In this document: positions 46,577-58,876 of the stretch, one piece after another
Layout: each line of letters begins with the position of its first letter
Numbering within the stretch: the stretch's first letter is position 1
NCBI GenBank assembly: GCA_030685235.1
Contig: MU839099.1
Location: forward strand, 372,001-436,000
DNA from: Copromyces sp. CBS 386.78
Lineage: Eukaryota > Ascomycota > Sordariomycetes > Sordariales > Sordariaceae
Length of the DNA: 64,000 bases
Direction: 5' to 3'
Position numbers and translations under genes: made by a program
Notes under the pieces: generated by a model
Database searches by the model: none
What the model was told of the DNA's origin: nothing
Seen by the model: the letters and a program-made list of their open reading frames with translations, nothing else

Positions 46577-47418
46577 GGGAGAGGAGGAGCGAGGACGGTA
46601 GAAAGTGAGGCGTGAGCGTGAAAGCTTGATCTTTAGCTTTTGGTCCTGACTACTCGACTCGATATCTACTGCCTCATCAATCCATAGCTGCCACCGTCGT
46701 TGGTTCAATGGTTGTTACCTCGTTCCGCTCGGTCCTGTCCGAGAGGAACAAAGGGCGAGTGGAAGGGGATGAATGGGATGGTCGGTTATACGGTTGTTAT
46801 CTTACTCTTCTCTGTGTATCTGTCTGTGTATATGGAACCCGGGGATATAGGGGAAATGTGTTCTGTACGATAGGATAGCATGACGGTGTGGGACTGGCCG
46901 GAAAAAAAGAGAAAGGAAAGTAAAAACCAAGCTCATGGGCTGCCATCTACGTTGTCATATGTGTGTGTGTGTGTGTCATTGTTGATATAAGTTAGGTGAG
47001 GAAGGTAAGCAGAATATCTGCCACCGAACTATACGAGCAAATCAATTACAAATTGTGGGTGAAGGGCTTTGGAATATATCAAGCATTCTTCAATCACGAT
47101 AAGCTGTTTCTCTGGTCCCAAATTTACTTTGTTCGCGAGATACATACATACAGGTGCCCATCGCTCTTCGACGGATCTGATGCGAATCTTCTCTCTCCTT
47201 GGAATACTGCCAGACTCCTTTTTCCATCTTTTTTTTGTTCCTATTATCCATTCTAGCCTTTTTTTTTCTTCTTCTAATTTTTACTCGAGCGCTTTTTGTC
47301 ACGCACGCGGAAGCTTTCCTACCCTCGCCGTTTTATCCCCCATTCTAACAATCGCCATATAATAGGTGATTTTTAGCGGTTAGTTGCTGCCAATCCAGTT
47401 TCCCGTCCTCAAGCCTTA
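46577..47418. other. Intergenic, (GT)n tract
   Basis: 3' flank of the mitoribosomal gene with a (GT)n run at 46960-46976. No gene seen. Confidence 0.6.
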
Positions 47419-47774
47419 AGTTGCGTTCGGTCGCCCAGTATGCCAGTATCGTAGAGGTTGCATTACTGTACAGCGATTTCGCTGCAGGCCATCAACAGTA
47501 ATGCAACAGTAATGCAGTGCTTTCATACTGGTATAAACATGGGGTTTGAAGCAGTATGAAAGCGAAGAAAGCAGTAAGATCTCCAACGATTTCTGGCCTT
47601 CTGATTGGTCAGATGCAGGCCATTGGGGGAGTTGGGGGAAGTGCAGCGACCTACATCAACTTGCAGATTTTTACTGGAAAACAGCCGAACGCAAAAATCA
47701 CGGCAGTATGCTGTTGCTTACTGCCATATAAACTTCCTTACTGTTACTGGCATACTGGGCGACCGAACGCAACT
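47419..47774. mobile_element. 356-bp MITE with 30-bp perfect inverted ends and TTA duplication
   Basis: The first 30 bases (47419-47448, starting AGTTGCGTTCGG) are the exact reverse complement of the last 30 (47745-47774, ending CCGAACGCAACT). TTA occurs directly outside both ends (47416-47418 and 47775-47777). A 3-bp TTA/TAA duplication is typical of PIF/Harbinger transposons (family knowledge). The interior is non-coding and rich in cagta/taatgca microrepeats. No transposase is encoded, so it would depend on one in trans. Confidence 0.88.
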
Positions 47775-50700
47775 TTAGGTTCCGTGTCAGCAAACAGCAA
47801 CAGCTTGACTGACCAACTAATTGTCTGTCTGTCCGTCTGGCAGCCTGGCTGAGACCTGACTGTTTCGTTTCGGCGCGGTAGCCAAGGTTAATATACGAAT
47901 GTAAACCAAAGCACGAATGAGTGAATCGCGGTATCCCGATTGCCATGCTAACTACGTCTTGCCTCGTCTTGTCTCATACTTGAACCCGGCAAAGGTATGT
48001 ATGAAACAGTCCTTCGGGCTTAATACTTAATCACGGCGATTCAGCAACGATCACGCCTCGGTTTTACATAAGTTGAGCAACACACGAGAGGTTCACAAGG
48101 CAACTAAGCACAGTGAAATGCAACCTATAGACGGGCAGCGAAATTTGTATCATATATGAGCTACTTCTTTGGTTCTGACGAGGGGTATAGTTTTTCTCTC
48201 CAGCAAACCGAAGTTGAACAAATTTCAATCCTCCTTTCAGCTTTTGCTTTGTGTGCATGTGTCAAACTTGTCAAACTCGCTTTTTCTCAAACCCATATGT
48301 GTATCAAACTCAGTAACACCATAATCCATTCAGTTTGATACCGGTCGGGAGCCCATGTCATGGCTGGCCTGCTATACGTAGATGGCTTAAGTAGCTCAAG
48401 TAGCTCGCGTAGCCAAGCTCCTATAAGCTTTCAAGCGACATAGTAGCTTCATAACAAACCCGTTGCTAAGGTAGTCATCTAGATACGAGCCAAGTTCGGG
48501 GGATGAGTATACTGTAGTGAGGTTGACGGGGTACATATAATGACGGGTGACTTGATACGTAACACAGAAACGGCGAGCCCGTTGGGTACTCGTCACTTGT
48601 AGATGAAAGATATGGAGGAGAAGAGAGCACATGCGTGCTGCTTCACCGTTGCGTTTATTTTCCTGCCGTACTCAGAAGAGTTAGGGATGAGTAAGTTCAC
48701 AGCTGTTGTTTCTCGTGAAGTACAACATTTTCCTCAGATATAGCGTGGTTCACGGGCCGCGGCTGTCTGTTTGTCTACCAATCACTCAAACTGTGTTTGT
48801 GATACCAGCCGGTCCACATATGTAGTTGTATGTGAGAGGAAGAGGAAAAGAAATTCAAAGAACGTTTGAGATGGGTGATCATCCGGCCATCTCCTTGATC
48901 CTGAATCTCAAACCGATGTGGGCTCTTGTGTGCTTTATTACTAACCAGGCGGTGCCAGGCAGCTCCCGCTCGCTTGTTTAATGATCAAGATCGACACTGC
49001 CCTGGGCCAGTGCGAGCAGATTGCCCAAGACGGGATGACGGAGTTTGTACTGTATGGCAGGCAAACAGCTCGTCGATGATTCATGGAAGCTTTAAAGCTA
49101 TATCATTCGTAAAGAAGGGTGTAGAAAAGGGGTCGCTAGACATAGCTAAACTCTTAGGTAAGTCCGAAGTCATGAGCCCAAAAGTCTGGAATGGTCTTTG
49201 GCAAAGTCAAGAATATAGTAAAAAGCGCCTTATACCGGATATAACGGCAATGGAACAATAAACAGTATATTGACCCCGCAGCTTCCAAAAAGCTTATTCG
49301 GGTTGATGGGACCTGTTTTACTGCCCTCCCTTTGGAGATGAGACTTGGTTCCTGGGTCGTTGGAACTTGCCCGTATCTGGGCTTCATGGTTCGATGTTTG
49401 GCTCAGTTTGGGTACTGTATGTACCGAGCGCTTGATCCCAGTAGAGCATGTCGATCACCGGCTCGTGTTGCTGAAGTATTGATTCTTGGGACTGTAACTT
49501 TTCTAGGCAGAAACCAAAACAACAGGTTTTTGAGAAACGAGTTGGGGAAGTCATCTGTTACAAACCTCAACAGATGGAAGGATGATGAATCCATGGGCAT
49601 CCAAAACCGCACCCAATCCCCGACTCATCTCCGTCCATCCAGTCACCACATCGCATTGGTCTCCCCGGTGTGCCTCGTCCTGGCCTTTCGGATAGAGTGG
49701 TGAATGCGAGCGGACTAAAGCGTGCGACGCAAAGCCTCACCTGGCTGAGTGGGAGAGGCGAAGCAAGGAATCTCCTCCTCTCTTGCTGTTGACGCCGAAA
49801 GATCATGATGTTTGGAAATGTTGGACGCATATGTATGCATCGATATGGAAGCCGTTCGATATGATGCGAAATAGTCGTCAGCCCGCTCGATGTCAAGGCC
49901 AGTCAAGATTCGATCGACATCTCCATCAACAGCAGCCGCTCAGCTTCGGGTGTAATGTCGAATCCGCCCGTAGCCCCTTCCCCAGTCCCCATTTCCCCAT
50001 CGCAGTCCCTCCTCGCTGTGTGCCCCTATTCACGAAATCTCACCAGCCAGTTTAGCGGAAAGATTACTTGTCTAATCGCACCTGCCTTGTTCTGAAATGG
50101 TAAAGGCATCGGACACCACATCGGAAGGAGGGGCAGTGGAAGCGAAGGGAAGTTGCAAGCGACAGGACTCCCATCATGCACCTCGCTTTTGTCTCTCTGA
50201 GACGGTCCGCGGGAGCTGTCGTCCGCTTTTTTTTCTCCGCTCAAATCCGAAGTGTCTTGGCCGATTCTGTAGCAGTTCTGTCTCCAAATTTGGACAAGAC
50301 ACTTCACCATACCGTCACCCCCTTTCTTCGGCTGAACAGCAGGCCAAACCTTGCTAGCGATACAGCTACTGGCCTTTGGGAAAGGCGGGACGCACAACGC
50401 ATCGCGAAGAGCTGTTGTTCGCTTTGGATCTGGTCAGCGAAAAGAAAAAGAAAGGTGAAGAAAGCAGCGAAAAGCAAGCCGCAGCGGGGCATTGTGCAGC
50501 CGAATGGAAACATGATGGACGATGGAACGTCGGGAAGATGTTTCCGTGGAGTTGGGTGGGAGAGCGCACGGACGACGGTCGCTGTACACTAGGCACATGT
50601 AATAATAAAACCACGCTAGACCGTGGTCGGGTGGATGGCACAAGACGTCAATTTCTGGGAGCAAAGCTGCAGTCGACACCTGAAAATCACTGGCATCCCC

Positions 50701-52054
50701 CCGGCGAGCGGCGAGCGGCGAGCGGGCTGCGCTCCGGTTCCATCCATCCAGTTCCAGCTGGAGTTTTGTCTTTGCATTATCTCTATTGTTCGTCGAGTCT
50801 TCGATTCCATCGCAATTGCATCCATCCCCCTCGTATCCCGTCTCCTGGCTCTCACTATCCGCCTTTGTCTTGTCCCGCCGGTCGGTTCGGTTCGGTCTTT
50901 GTGGTCTGCGCTCCCGCCGTACTGCTGCGAGACTCCCGCTGCGCTGCAATCTGCACTCTGCAACATCTGCACTCGCCGTTTTCTTGGCTCCACGGTCAGA
51001 TCTTGGCTCTTTCTCCCAGCTTCCCGTCACTCTTTCCCTCAACAGCAGCCAGACAGTGCAACCAGGCAGAGAGCGCGCAGTATCTTCGAAACAGCCACGG
51101 CACCGAAAACCTAGCGAGCTTCCACTTGACTTCTCCAGCCAACCTCGAGCCCAACTTGTCGCCAATTTTCCCCTAACTTCATACCGATCAAACCCTGAAA
51201 ATCCCAGTCCAGTACTCCCCTAACGACTTCCAATCTTTCGCCGGGCTGTCCGTCCCTGCTTTTCGCCATCCGACCAAACTCTCCCCTTTTCAACAACTTT
51301 AGCAGCGGCAGCCGCAACAACAACAACCCATTTGATCCCACGGCATTCTCTCGCAAAAAAAAGACGGTTGCTGTGCGGATGCCATAGAACCCGGAGCCGA
51401 AGGGCCGCTGTAAACCCTTCGAAATGCCCGACAATGTCCATGTGTGAGTGGTCGCTCCCTCTCCCCCCTATAATTTAAAGACCCCCGAAAAGCCCCCCCC
51501 CCCTCTCCGCTTCCGCTTTCCCAGCGCTTGGCGTCCGGTCGATGCTCCTGAGGCTATCGCCTCTTGGCTAGCCAAGCCGCGCCAAGCCTGGGGAAACGAG
51601 CACCGTCTTTCGCCGCCACGGGCGCACATCTTCAACGACTTCGTGATACCAACACACCGTTGACGACCATCCACTGACACGTCTTATTGTTACAGCTGTC
51701 GATGAGATTCGGAATGTCGTGTACGTCGTCATCCCTCTCACTTGTGGTTTATCCGGCTCCCCCATCCCGTCCATCTTTCATTCCTGCTCAACCCACTCCA
51801 AGTGGACCCTGCGCTGGAGCCCCCCCCCCCTTCCCAAGTCCGGCCAAGGACCAACTCTGCCTCGTTTTCTTTGCCGCCAAGTTCGATCGCCAAGATCTCA
51901 TCTGCATCCCGAGCCAGAGCCTCATCTCGTCGCGATGGCTTCGGAAATGATGGATGGTTACGGCATCAGCTTTAGCCCCGAGATCGCGAGCTTCCCTGTG
52001 CCAGACGAAACAGCATCCGAACTGTCCTTGCTAACCTGACTCAACTTCGTGCAG
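47775..52054. other. Long intergenic region
   Basis: About 4.3 kb with no supported gene. It shows agtagctc-type repeats near 48384-48415, a 7-bp gcgagcg repeat at about 50703-50730 and an A-run at 51354-51363. ORFs at 50376-51223 exist in four overlapping frames on both strands with no domain, as expected for CT-rich promoter or leader sequence. The missing first exon of the RING ligase gene should lie in the last kilobase. Confidence 0.5.
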
Positions 52055-53797
52055 CCTGTTACTTAGCAATCCAGCCTGGCGCGGTGGCACAACTATTTCA
52101 AACACCGTCATCAGAAATGTCACGGCTTTAACAGTACGTCTGGTACCTTGCCTTGCTGTTGTTGCGGGACTCCTCGTTGACTCGTTGCCATCAGCACAAA
52201 CTTACAGTTTCGAACCGCATCGCCGAGAACGTGACTGTTCTGGCATCAAAGTATGCAGCAACCCAGAATGGCGTCATCCAGGGTCTGCTATACGTCCCCG
52301 ACCTTTCCGAGAAATACCCATGTGTGGACAACTTGACCGATTACATACCAGAGAACGCTACTCGTCGTGCCCAACTTCCGCCCACTAACATCAATCTCAT
52401 CGCGCTCGCGCCTTGGATTAACGCCCAGTGTGCCAGACACTTCATGATATCAGCTCGCAAAGACCCTGTACGAGGTCTTATCTTCTACAAACCCGACAAC
52501 TCGACTGAAAAGCCTCCCAAGGGTAGTTCGGATGAATGGGATATTGGAGATGGTGGAAAATGGAGATCCCAAGCTGGGTATCCCATCTACGCTATGTCAG
52601 GTGCCGCTGGTCAGAAAGTTATGAACCAGTTGAGCCTGTACTCGGGTAACGTGACGGAAATACCCTTTGGTGATAGAATCGCCGAAGTGTATAATCCAAG
52701 TCCGGGCGATTTTGTACGAGTATGGACCGAATTATCCGTTTCGACTGACACCGCTCTACCTGGGATATGGGTCTACATCCTGATCATCATCGGCGTTCTC
52801 CTGGGCGCTATTATGGGAACTTCGCTTCTGATGCATTTCATCCAAGCCAGGCGTCGCTCCTCTCTGCGCAGACGTGTTATTTCTGGCGAGGTCAACCTAG
52901 AACGAATGGGTATCAAGCGACTGAGGGTGCCCATGGAGCACATCGACACGTTTCCTCTCTTTACTTACCATTACGAGCCGGATAGCATCAGTGTGCCAAC
53001 CTCGCCGAGGTCTTTGCGTCCCGGTAGGCCCAGGAGAGGAAGTCGAACTCAATCAGAAACACTCACCGCCCAGTCCGTCTCTGGGTTAACCGTGGCCATT
53101 TCGGAAAAAGCCCCTAGCACCGTTGCGACCGACTATCAGCCAGCATGCGCTATTTGCTTAGAACCGTACCAGAACCGAGTCACAGTTATCCGAGAGCTTC
53201 CCTGCGGACACATCTTCCACACGCAATGCATCAACGAATTTCTCAGCGAAAACAGCTCGTTGTGTCCGATATGCAAAGATTGCATGCTGCCCAAGGGATA
53301 CTGTCCCAAAATAACTAATGCGATGGTACGGCGAGAACGGGCGGTGCGACGATTACGAGGTCGAATAACAGTGGAGGATTCTTGTTCGGAATACGAAATG
53401 GTGGATCAAGGAAAGCCGATTCGGGGAGGCAAGGGTCTAAAGAGCCTACTAGGAGGAGGAAGAGGAGGTGATAATCCCAAAGCTACGGATGCAGCAACAA
53501 TTGCTACGACTCCATCCCGAATATCTACTAGGCGGGTCTCTAGTCAGCGCGCGGGGCGTACAAAGCAACAGAAACAAGCCGGAAACAGCAATAATGGTAA
53601 TGTGCAGGGTGGCATTCCTCCTGAGCTCAAGAAGAAGCGGATGCGGGAACTGGCTGGCGGCTCCGAAATCGATGACGGGGAGTCGCAAGCACCAGGCTGT
53701 AGGTTGATCACTCTCTTGTCGTGATAGCAGAGCCATTGACTGACCAACTTTCTAAACAGGGGAGAGACTACGACGAAAAGTATTCCCAGGCTTCTAA
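52055..53797 (+). CDS. PA-TM-RING E3 ubiquitin ligase (5' end incomplete)
   Basis: Endomembrane ubiquitin ligase of the PA-TM-RING architecture (as in RNF13 or yeast Tul1-like sorting ligases, family knowledge). Supported exons: 52055-52133, 52195-53698 and 53760-53797; they join in frame and end in WERLRRKVFPGF. The first called exon begins inside the lumenal part; the signal-peptide exon upstream was not identified. The lumenal half has several N-glycosylation sequons (NVT, NLT, NAT) and a protease-associated-like region (LIALAPWINAQCARHF...PIYAMSG). One membrane segment IWVYILIIIGVLLGAIMG lies at 52767-52820. The RING-H2 runs CAICLEP...ELPCGHIFHTQCI...CPICK at 53146-53278 with all ligands present. 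A basic Ser/Gly-rich tail follows. Length and domain order fit the family; only the start is uncertain. Confidence 0.82.
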
Positions 53798-55231
53798 GTA
53801 CAGCCGATGGATATATCGGCTTCGTTACGCACTCGTCGGACGGGTAACAAGATTTCTTTAGAGGACGTGGAGAAACGAACCGGCAGGTGGCATAACTTAC
53901 ATCCACCTCCAGTTCTTGGAAAGGCAAGAACGAGCATGGTATAGGCGATATGGACATGATACCCCTTTTCGCATGTTTTGGCAGATTCACACATTGGTGA
54001 TGGGCATAGAGAAGAGCATTTGTACGGGTTTGGTTTCGGCGTTATAATCATTTTGTGGCATTTTGTGTATAGAGACTATCTACCTCCGTAGGAGGATATG
54101 GACTGAGAAGTGTTCTGAGAAGACCTTGTGGTACAACCTGATGAGGCCGAAACTGACAATATGATGTTGCACATCTTGAAGAGATTGTTGGCACAACACA
54201 CAGAGTTGTGGGCTGGCGCCCCAAAGGGTCAGATGAAGGGACTAAGATACGAAAACGGAAAGAGGAAGCCAATCAACACATGGGTAGCTGGGTGGGGGTT
54301 CTTATGTACGATGACAGGAAGTACAGATGGGATGGAAGACCAAAGACTAGATGAAAACCCGATGATCTGACACGTGCTAACATGTACTACAATACGAGGC
54401 AGTTTGAACATGGAACGCCAAACATTTCGGGGGTAGTTGCTGGTGAACTAAATACTGGACATAATTAACTAAATACAGAAAGGGATAATGCATTCTATGT
54501 AGGGGGTATCAATGACGCTGGAATACTGGAATCTGCCGCCTCCTGTCCTCCTCCTCCTCCTCCTCCGTGGCCCCTACTACTCTCTTCTCCCTCTTCCTTT
54601 CATAGCCCATGTTCACGGTCCATCCTTTCGTCCATCCGATCATTCATATTCCTTCCGTCCATTGCTTTGATATTTCTTTTCCACAAGCCAGTTGTGTGAA
54701 TAACATCCTTTATCCTATCATCCGCAACCTCCTTCTCTTGGTCACTCCTTCCCCCTGTGTAAATGCAACGCAGCCTCCTTACCCCTCTCTTTCCAAATTG
54801 CGAAAAAAAATAAAAAAATAATGCAAGACAATGCCCTACAAAACGCCTTTTCCTCTCCAAGGAACACGGAAAGAAGACAATTGAAGCAAAAGGAAATGTG
54901 AGAGAGTGTAGTGCCGTTCTGAGAGAAGTTATGGACCCGGCCCACCTTCTCGTTGTCGACATGAACATGAATGAGTGTCTAACCCCAACCAATGCTTTCG
55001 CTTCCTGTAAACGCATGAATGCAGGCAAACGGAATCAAACAGACAAGGGAAAGTAACGTAAAGAAAAGAGGTGTTATGCCCTCGCAGCTCCTGCCAGGCT
55101 TCTGTTTTCCCATCGCACCCACCCAGATGTTTGCTACCAATATTCAGCTCCCCCAACATCTAAACTCCCATTTAAACTCCGAAATGATAACGGTACGGCA
55201 CACGCGGAATAACAATCGAACAAAAGCTCTA
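53798..55231. other. Intergenic between convergent genes
   Basis: About 1.4 kb between the RING ligase stop and the stop of the membrane protein on the minus strand. It probably holds both 3' UTRs. A ctcctc-type repeat lies at 54538-54568. No gene seen. Confidence 0.6.
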
Positions 55232-56914
55232 CTAAAACCTGTTGTTCGGCATGCTACCCGCTCCCGGCACCGTCGGTCCTAGCAACCCAGCCGGAGTCTT
55301 GGGCGTAGGCGGCACGTACTTAGCGCCTCTCGCCACAGCACCCAGGTCGGCTTCCTCCATCATGGCCGTGAAGGTCGTCACTGGTCTTGTCTGGTTCTGG
55401 TGGAGATCGGGGTTGAAGGGGTCGTAGTCATCGGTGTTGTAGTTATTGGGGATATTGGTATTGGTATCATTGAGATAAGGGTAATTGGTGGTGGTGTTGG
55501 GAATGAATTTGGAGTAGGTGTTGTTGTTGGCGTTGGCGTTGGCGTTGGCGTTGGCATTGGCAAGTCGCTCGGGCGTCAACGTCCGCGGGTCGGCAAAGAC
55601 GTTGATGCTGATTCCGCTGTGTTCGCGCGGACTTTCTTGTCCGCTTGTTGCGCCCCATGGGGTAATGGGTGGCGTGGTGTAGCTGTGTCGACCGCCTGCT
55701 GCTGGTGGAGGCGAGTTGTTGCGGCTGCTGGTGCCGGTGCCGGTGTAGGCCGATGGGCCGGGAACGTTACTGCCAGCACTAACCTTACGTCCATAACCGC
55801 CGTAGGCTATGCTGCTGTCGTGTCCCTCGGACGGCGTCTTCGCCCGGCTGTTATTGCGGCTGTGGTAGTTTGGAGACCCGCGGGGCGGAGTGTCGAAGGG
55901 GTTGACGTTGCCTGCTACTGCTGCAAAGTCGGAGTCGGGGCGGCGGTGCGATTGGGCGGAGACCGAGCGGTTGAAGTCGGTCCTGATGGTGTCCTCGGCA
56001 ACGATAGGGTTGCTGATGATGTTGCCGAAGGAGGAAGTGGATCGGTTCAGGCGCGGTTTCTCGCCATGGCCGTGGTGGCCGTTACCGGCTCCAGCTCCTC
56101 CAGGAATCTTGCCTCTGCGCTTCAGAACGCAGAAGTAGAGGGCGGTTAGGCCGCTGATGAGAAAGACGGCAACGCCTGCAACCACGCCAGCGATGATTGC
56201 AGTGGGACTTCCTCCGCTTTTCTCCTCCGGCTCTTCGTGATCGGGCTTCCCGCTTTCCACGGGCTTTGCACCCCCTGCTGACTTGTCACCACTTGCTGCA
56301 GGCTTGCCGCTTGCAGTAGGATTGTCGGTTGCTGTTGGCTTGTCGGTTCCCGCAGGAGGCTCGGCCACAGAGAATATAGATGTGGATGTTGTCTGGGTGG
56401 GTTGAGAACCACTAGTTGGCGCTTGGGTTGCCGTCGTGGTTGCGCTTGGCGGTGGGTTGTTATTCAACTCCTGCGGTGTCTTTGACTGATCCGCATCCTT
56501 TTGACAGTGACCTCCGGTGTTGCAAGAGTAACCCCATGGACAGCATTTATCACCACACTTCCGTAAGTCGACATCCAAAACAGTGGTCTTGAGTTGTGCT
56601 CTAGGATTCTTTTCTGGATCCTGCTTGGTAATATCGCAGGAAATCGATTGTATTTGCGTGCAATCCGATCCATTTGGGCAGCAAAGAACCGCAGTATTTG
56701 CGGCCAAAGGAATGCATGTCGAGTCGGTCGGACAGCAAAAGTTATCGGGCAAACCTGCCTGGGAACACTTTGAGAAACCCTCGGCCGCACATGTTGATTC
56801 TGACTGCCGTTGGAATAGTTGGCTAGCTGGTATGGCTGAGACTGTTGTCGCGCTCAAGGCGACGACAAGCAGTAGTGAGCTCGCTTGCTGTAGTAGTCGC
56901 CGCGGCCCCGGCAT
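55232..56914 (-). CDS. Cys-rich single-pass membrane protein, unknown function
   Basis: Single-exon, 560 aa. A signal peptide (residues 1-27, ending VSA) is followed by an ectodomain with 14 cysteines (residues ~42-140; NFCCPTDSTC, VLCCPNGSDC, CGDKCCPWGYSC). A Ser/Thr/Pro-rich stalk then leads to one transmembrane helix (~237-262, AIIAGVVAGVAVFLISGLTALYF), a basic stop-transfer KRRGK and a ~295-residue low-complexity cytosolic tail. The tail contains an (Ala-Asn)n repeat from a GTTGGC hexamer (55519-55562) and Asn/Thr-rich segments. Layout resembles fungal surface or wall sensors (WSC/Mid2-like), but the Cys pattern is not a WSC domain I can confirm, so no sensor function is assigned. The start ATG at 56914 directly precedes the signal peptide. 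Confidence 0.82.
   Translation of the reverse strand: MPGPRRLLQQASSLLLVVALSATTVSAIPASQLFQRQSESTCAAEGFSKCSQAGLPDNFCCPTDSTCIPLAANTAVLCCPNGSDCTQIQSISCDITKQDPEKNPRAQLKTTVLDVDLRKCGDKCCPWGYSCNTGGHCQKDADQSKTPQELNNNPPPSATTTATQAPTSGSQPTQTTSTSIFSVAEPPAGTDKPTATDNPTASGKPAASGDKSAGGAKPVESGKPDHEEPEEKSGGSPTAIIAGVVAGVAVFLISGLTALYFCVLKRRGKIPGGAGAGNGHHGHGEKPRLNRSTSSFGNIISNPIVAEDTIRTDFNRSVSAQSHRRPDSDFAAVAGNVNPFDTPPRGSPNYHSRNNSRAKTPSEGHDSSIAYGGYGRKVSAGSNVPGPSAYTGTGTSSRNNSPPPAAGGRHSYTTPPITPWGATSGQESPREHSGISINVFADPRTLTPERLANANANANANANNNTYSKFIPNTTTNYPYLNDTNTNIPNNYNTDDYDPFNPDLHQNQTRPVTTFTAMMEEADLGAVARGAKYVPPTPKTPAGLLGPTVPGAGSMPNNRF
55519..55562. repeat. In-frame hexamer repeat coding (Ala-Asn)n
   Basis: Repeated gttggc on the plus strand, read as alternating Ala and Asn in the cytosolic tail of the membrane protein. 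It is likely length-variable. Confidence 0.85.
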
Positions 56915-58767
56915 TGTGAATATGGACTCGAGCAGGGCCGTGCTGAGTAGTCGAGTGGGCGAAGGATATGTCTTGGGCTATTATGTCGGCTGCAGTCGAG
57001 ACGGCTCGAAAGATGGGTAGGAACTCTCACTTGTGACCGGCAACGTGGAGAAAGAGAACAAGGCAAAGAAGAATCAGAAGACTGGAGATATCATGTGCGG
57101 ACGACGACGACTTTGTTGCGCCCACAATGCGTTTGAGAGGCTTGACGAGAGGCAGATGAGAAGCCGTGACTTCAGAATAATGACAAACAAAGAAAATGAC
57201 GACGACGTTGACCAGTCAAACGACGAACGGGACAAAAATTCAAGAAAGAGAAGAGTGAGGCAAACGGGAGAGGAAGAGAGGAACCGCTTGGTTAAGGTAT
57301 CTTGGGTATATCGAGAACTTTTGGGCCGGCCGTCTGGCTCATGAGCCCTCGTGTCTGTAACAGCTAGCCGTGGTTAGATGACTGACACATGGACAAGCAA
57401 GCATACGTTAGTTTGATTACTGCAAAGAAAAAATTCCTCGCAGAAACAACCAAAAATGCCATCATTTGGCCCAATGGATTGGACCAGCGCAACGCTCTCC
57501 TCCAACCGCTTCTCACCCACGTTGAATGGGGTCCCTGGCGCTATCCAACATCCAAGGAACCACGGGCGCGAATGGGTGAGTCTTGGAACCGCAAAACGGC
57601 TTCCCACCGGTCACACTCACCCAATCTCAGAATTTGCCCTGAATCCGTTGACTACGCCAGGCTGACAAGACGGTGACTGACCACCATGGCCCCATCGCCG
57701 CCCTGTCGTTGCTCCATCGCTCGGCTCCCGCATCCATGGCATGCCCATCCCGGGGTTGCAGATAGCCAGGGCCGCAGATGCTAATCTGCGTGGTACCGTT
57801 GACGGCTAGGGCCTCTAGATAAGGTGTGGATCAAGGCAGTGTAAAAGGGTCTCAAAGCGTTTCGCTTCTGAGCAATTGCTTGGTTGACGTGAAGCGCCGA
57901 CGACCAGGCGATGAATGATGAGTGGGCGGATGAGTGGCAGACGGAGAATGTTGGCTTGTTTGAGGTGGTTAAAGTGAAGATGACAAGATGCAGCTTGGTT
58001 GGCCCACAATGATTTTCCCGTCCCGCGCCTATGTTACGCTAACAGGGACCCACTGTTAGGTTCATCCAGCGGTCACTTGATCTCCACTGAGCGTCACTGA
58101 AAATAGGGCGGCGACTCAGCCGACAAAGGCCTAGCGCCCGCCCGCCAAGCGCCGAGTGCCGACCTGATTAGTACGGAGCGGGACCAGCTGCTATGCACGG
58201 GCCACACGGGATTCTTCTCGACGGGGTCCGGGGACACTGACTGACCTTCCCTCGATTCTATCGTGCAAACTCGACATGGCCCGGAGCATCTACGGAGCAT
58301 CTAACCATCCGACCCGGTGCCGAACTATACAACTGTCCGATGGCCACACCACATCTGCACGTTTACTCAATGTCACACGTCGATATTGGTCGATCGGATC
58401 TCGAGTCCGCTCGCTCCAAGTTTGATGTCATTCATGCTTTGAGGCCCGTCATCATTGAAAGATGACGACTTGACTGTTCTACCAAGCCGTGAGGCTAGAG
58501 GTAGCTATGGCGGCCGCTCGACAATGCACGGGACCAGCTGTTTTTCGATTTTATAAGGCTCATGAACCCCCAAAACACCGAACTATCACTGTCTAAACGC
58601 CGAAGATCATTCTGAATCATGCTGCAACAAATCCCTCATTGTTTGTCATCCTCCGCCCATTTGCGCTGTGGGTGATACCTTATCTGATTTTGCACCATGA
58701 CCACGACATCACAGCATCGAAGTCATGATAACATACAGTTGTGAAATATAAAGATTCAAACTTATAC
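56915..58767. other. Intergenic region
   Basis: Promoter side of the membrane protein gene. Short ORFs at 57033-57676 and 58094-58300 show no domain. No gene seen. Confidence 0.6.
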
Positions 58768-58775
58768 TATAAAAG
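58768..58775 (+). promoter_or_regulatory. TATA-like box upstream of the SDR relic
   Basis: TATAAAAG lies about 30 bases before the first in-frame ATG (58805) and about 100 before the ATG that starts the recognisable protein (58877). It is a good core-promoter match, though fungal promoters often lack one. Confidence 0.4.
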
Positions 58776-58876
58776 CTCACAATCGCCGACATCATGGAGA
58801 TGAAATGAGACCAAACATCCAGAACACTCAAATTATCACCATCACTAGACGCTCCGATCCCGATAAACAGCCCAAT

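Noticed and set aside
50376..51223. Four overlapping ORFs of 145-266 codons on both strands
   Set aside because: Low-complexity Ser/Arg/Pro-rich translations of CT-rich upstream DNA; none has a domain.
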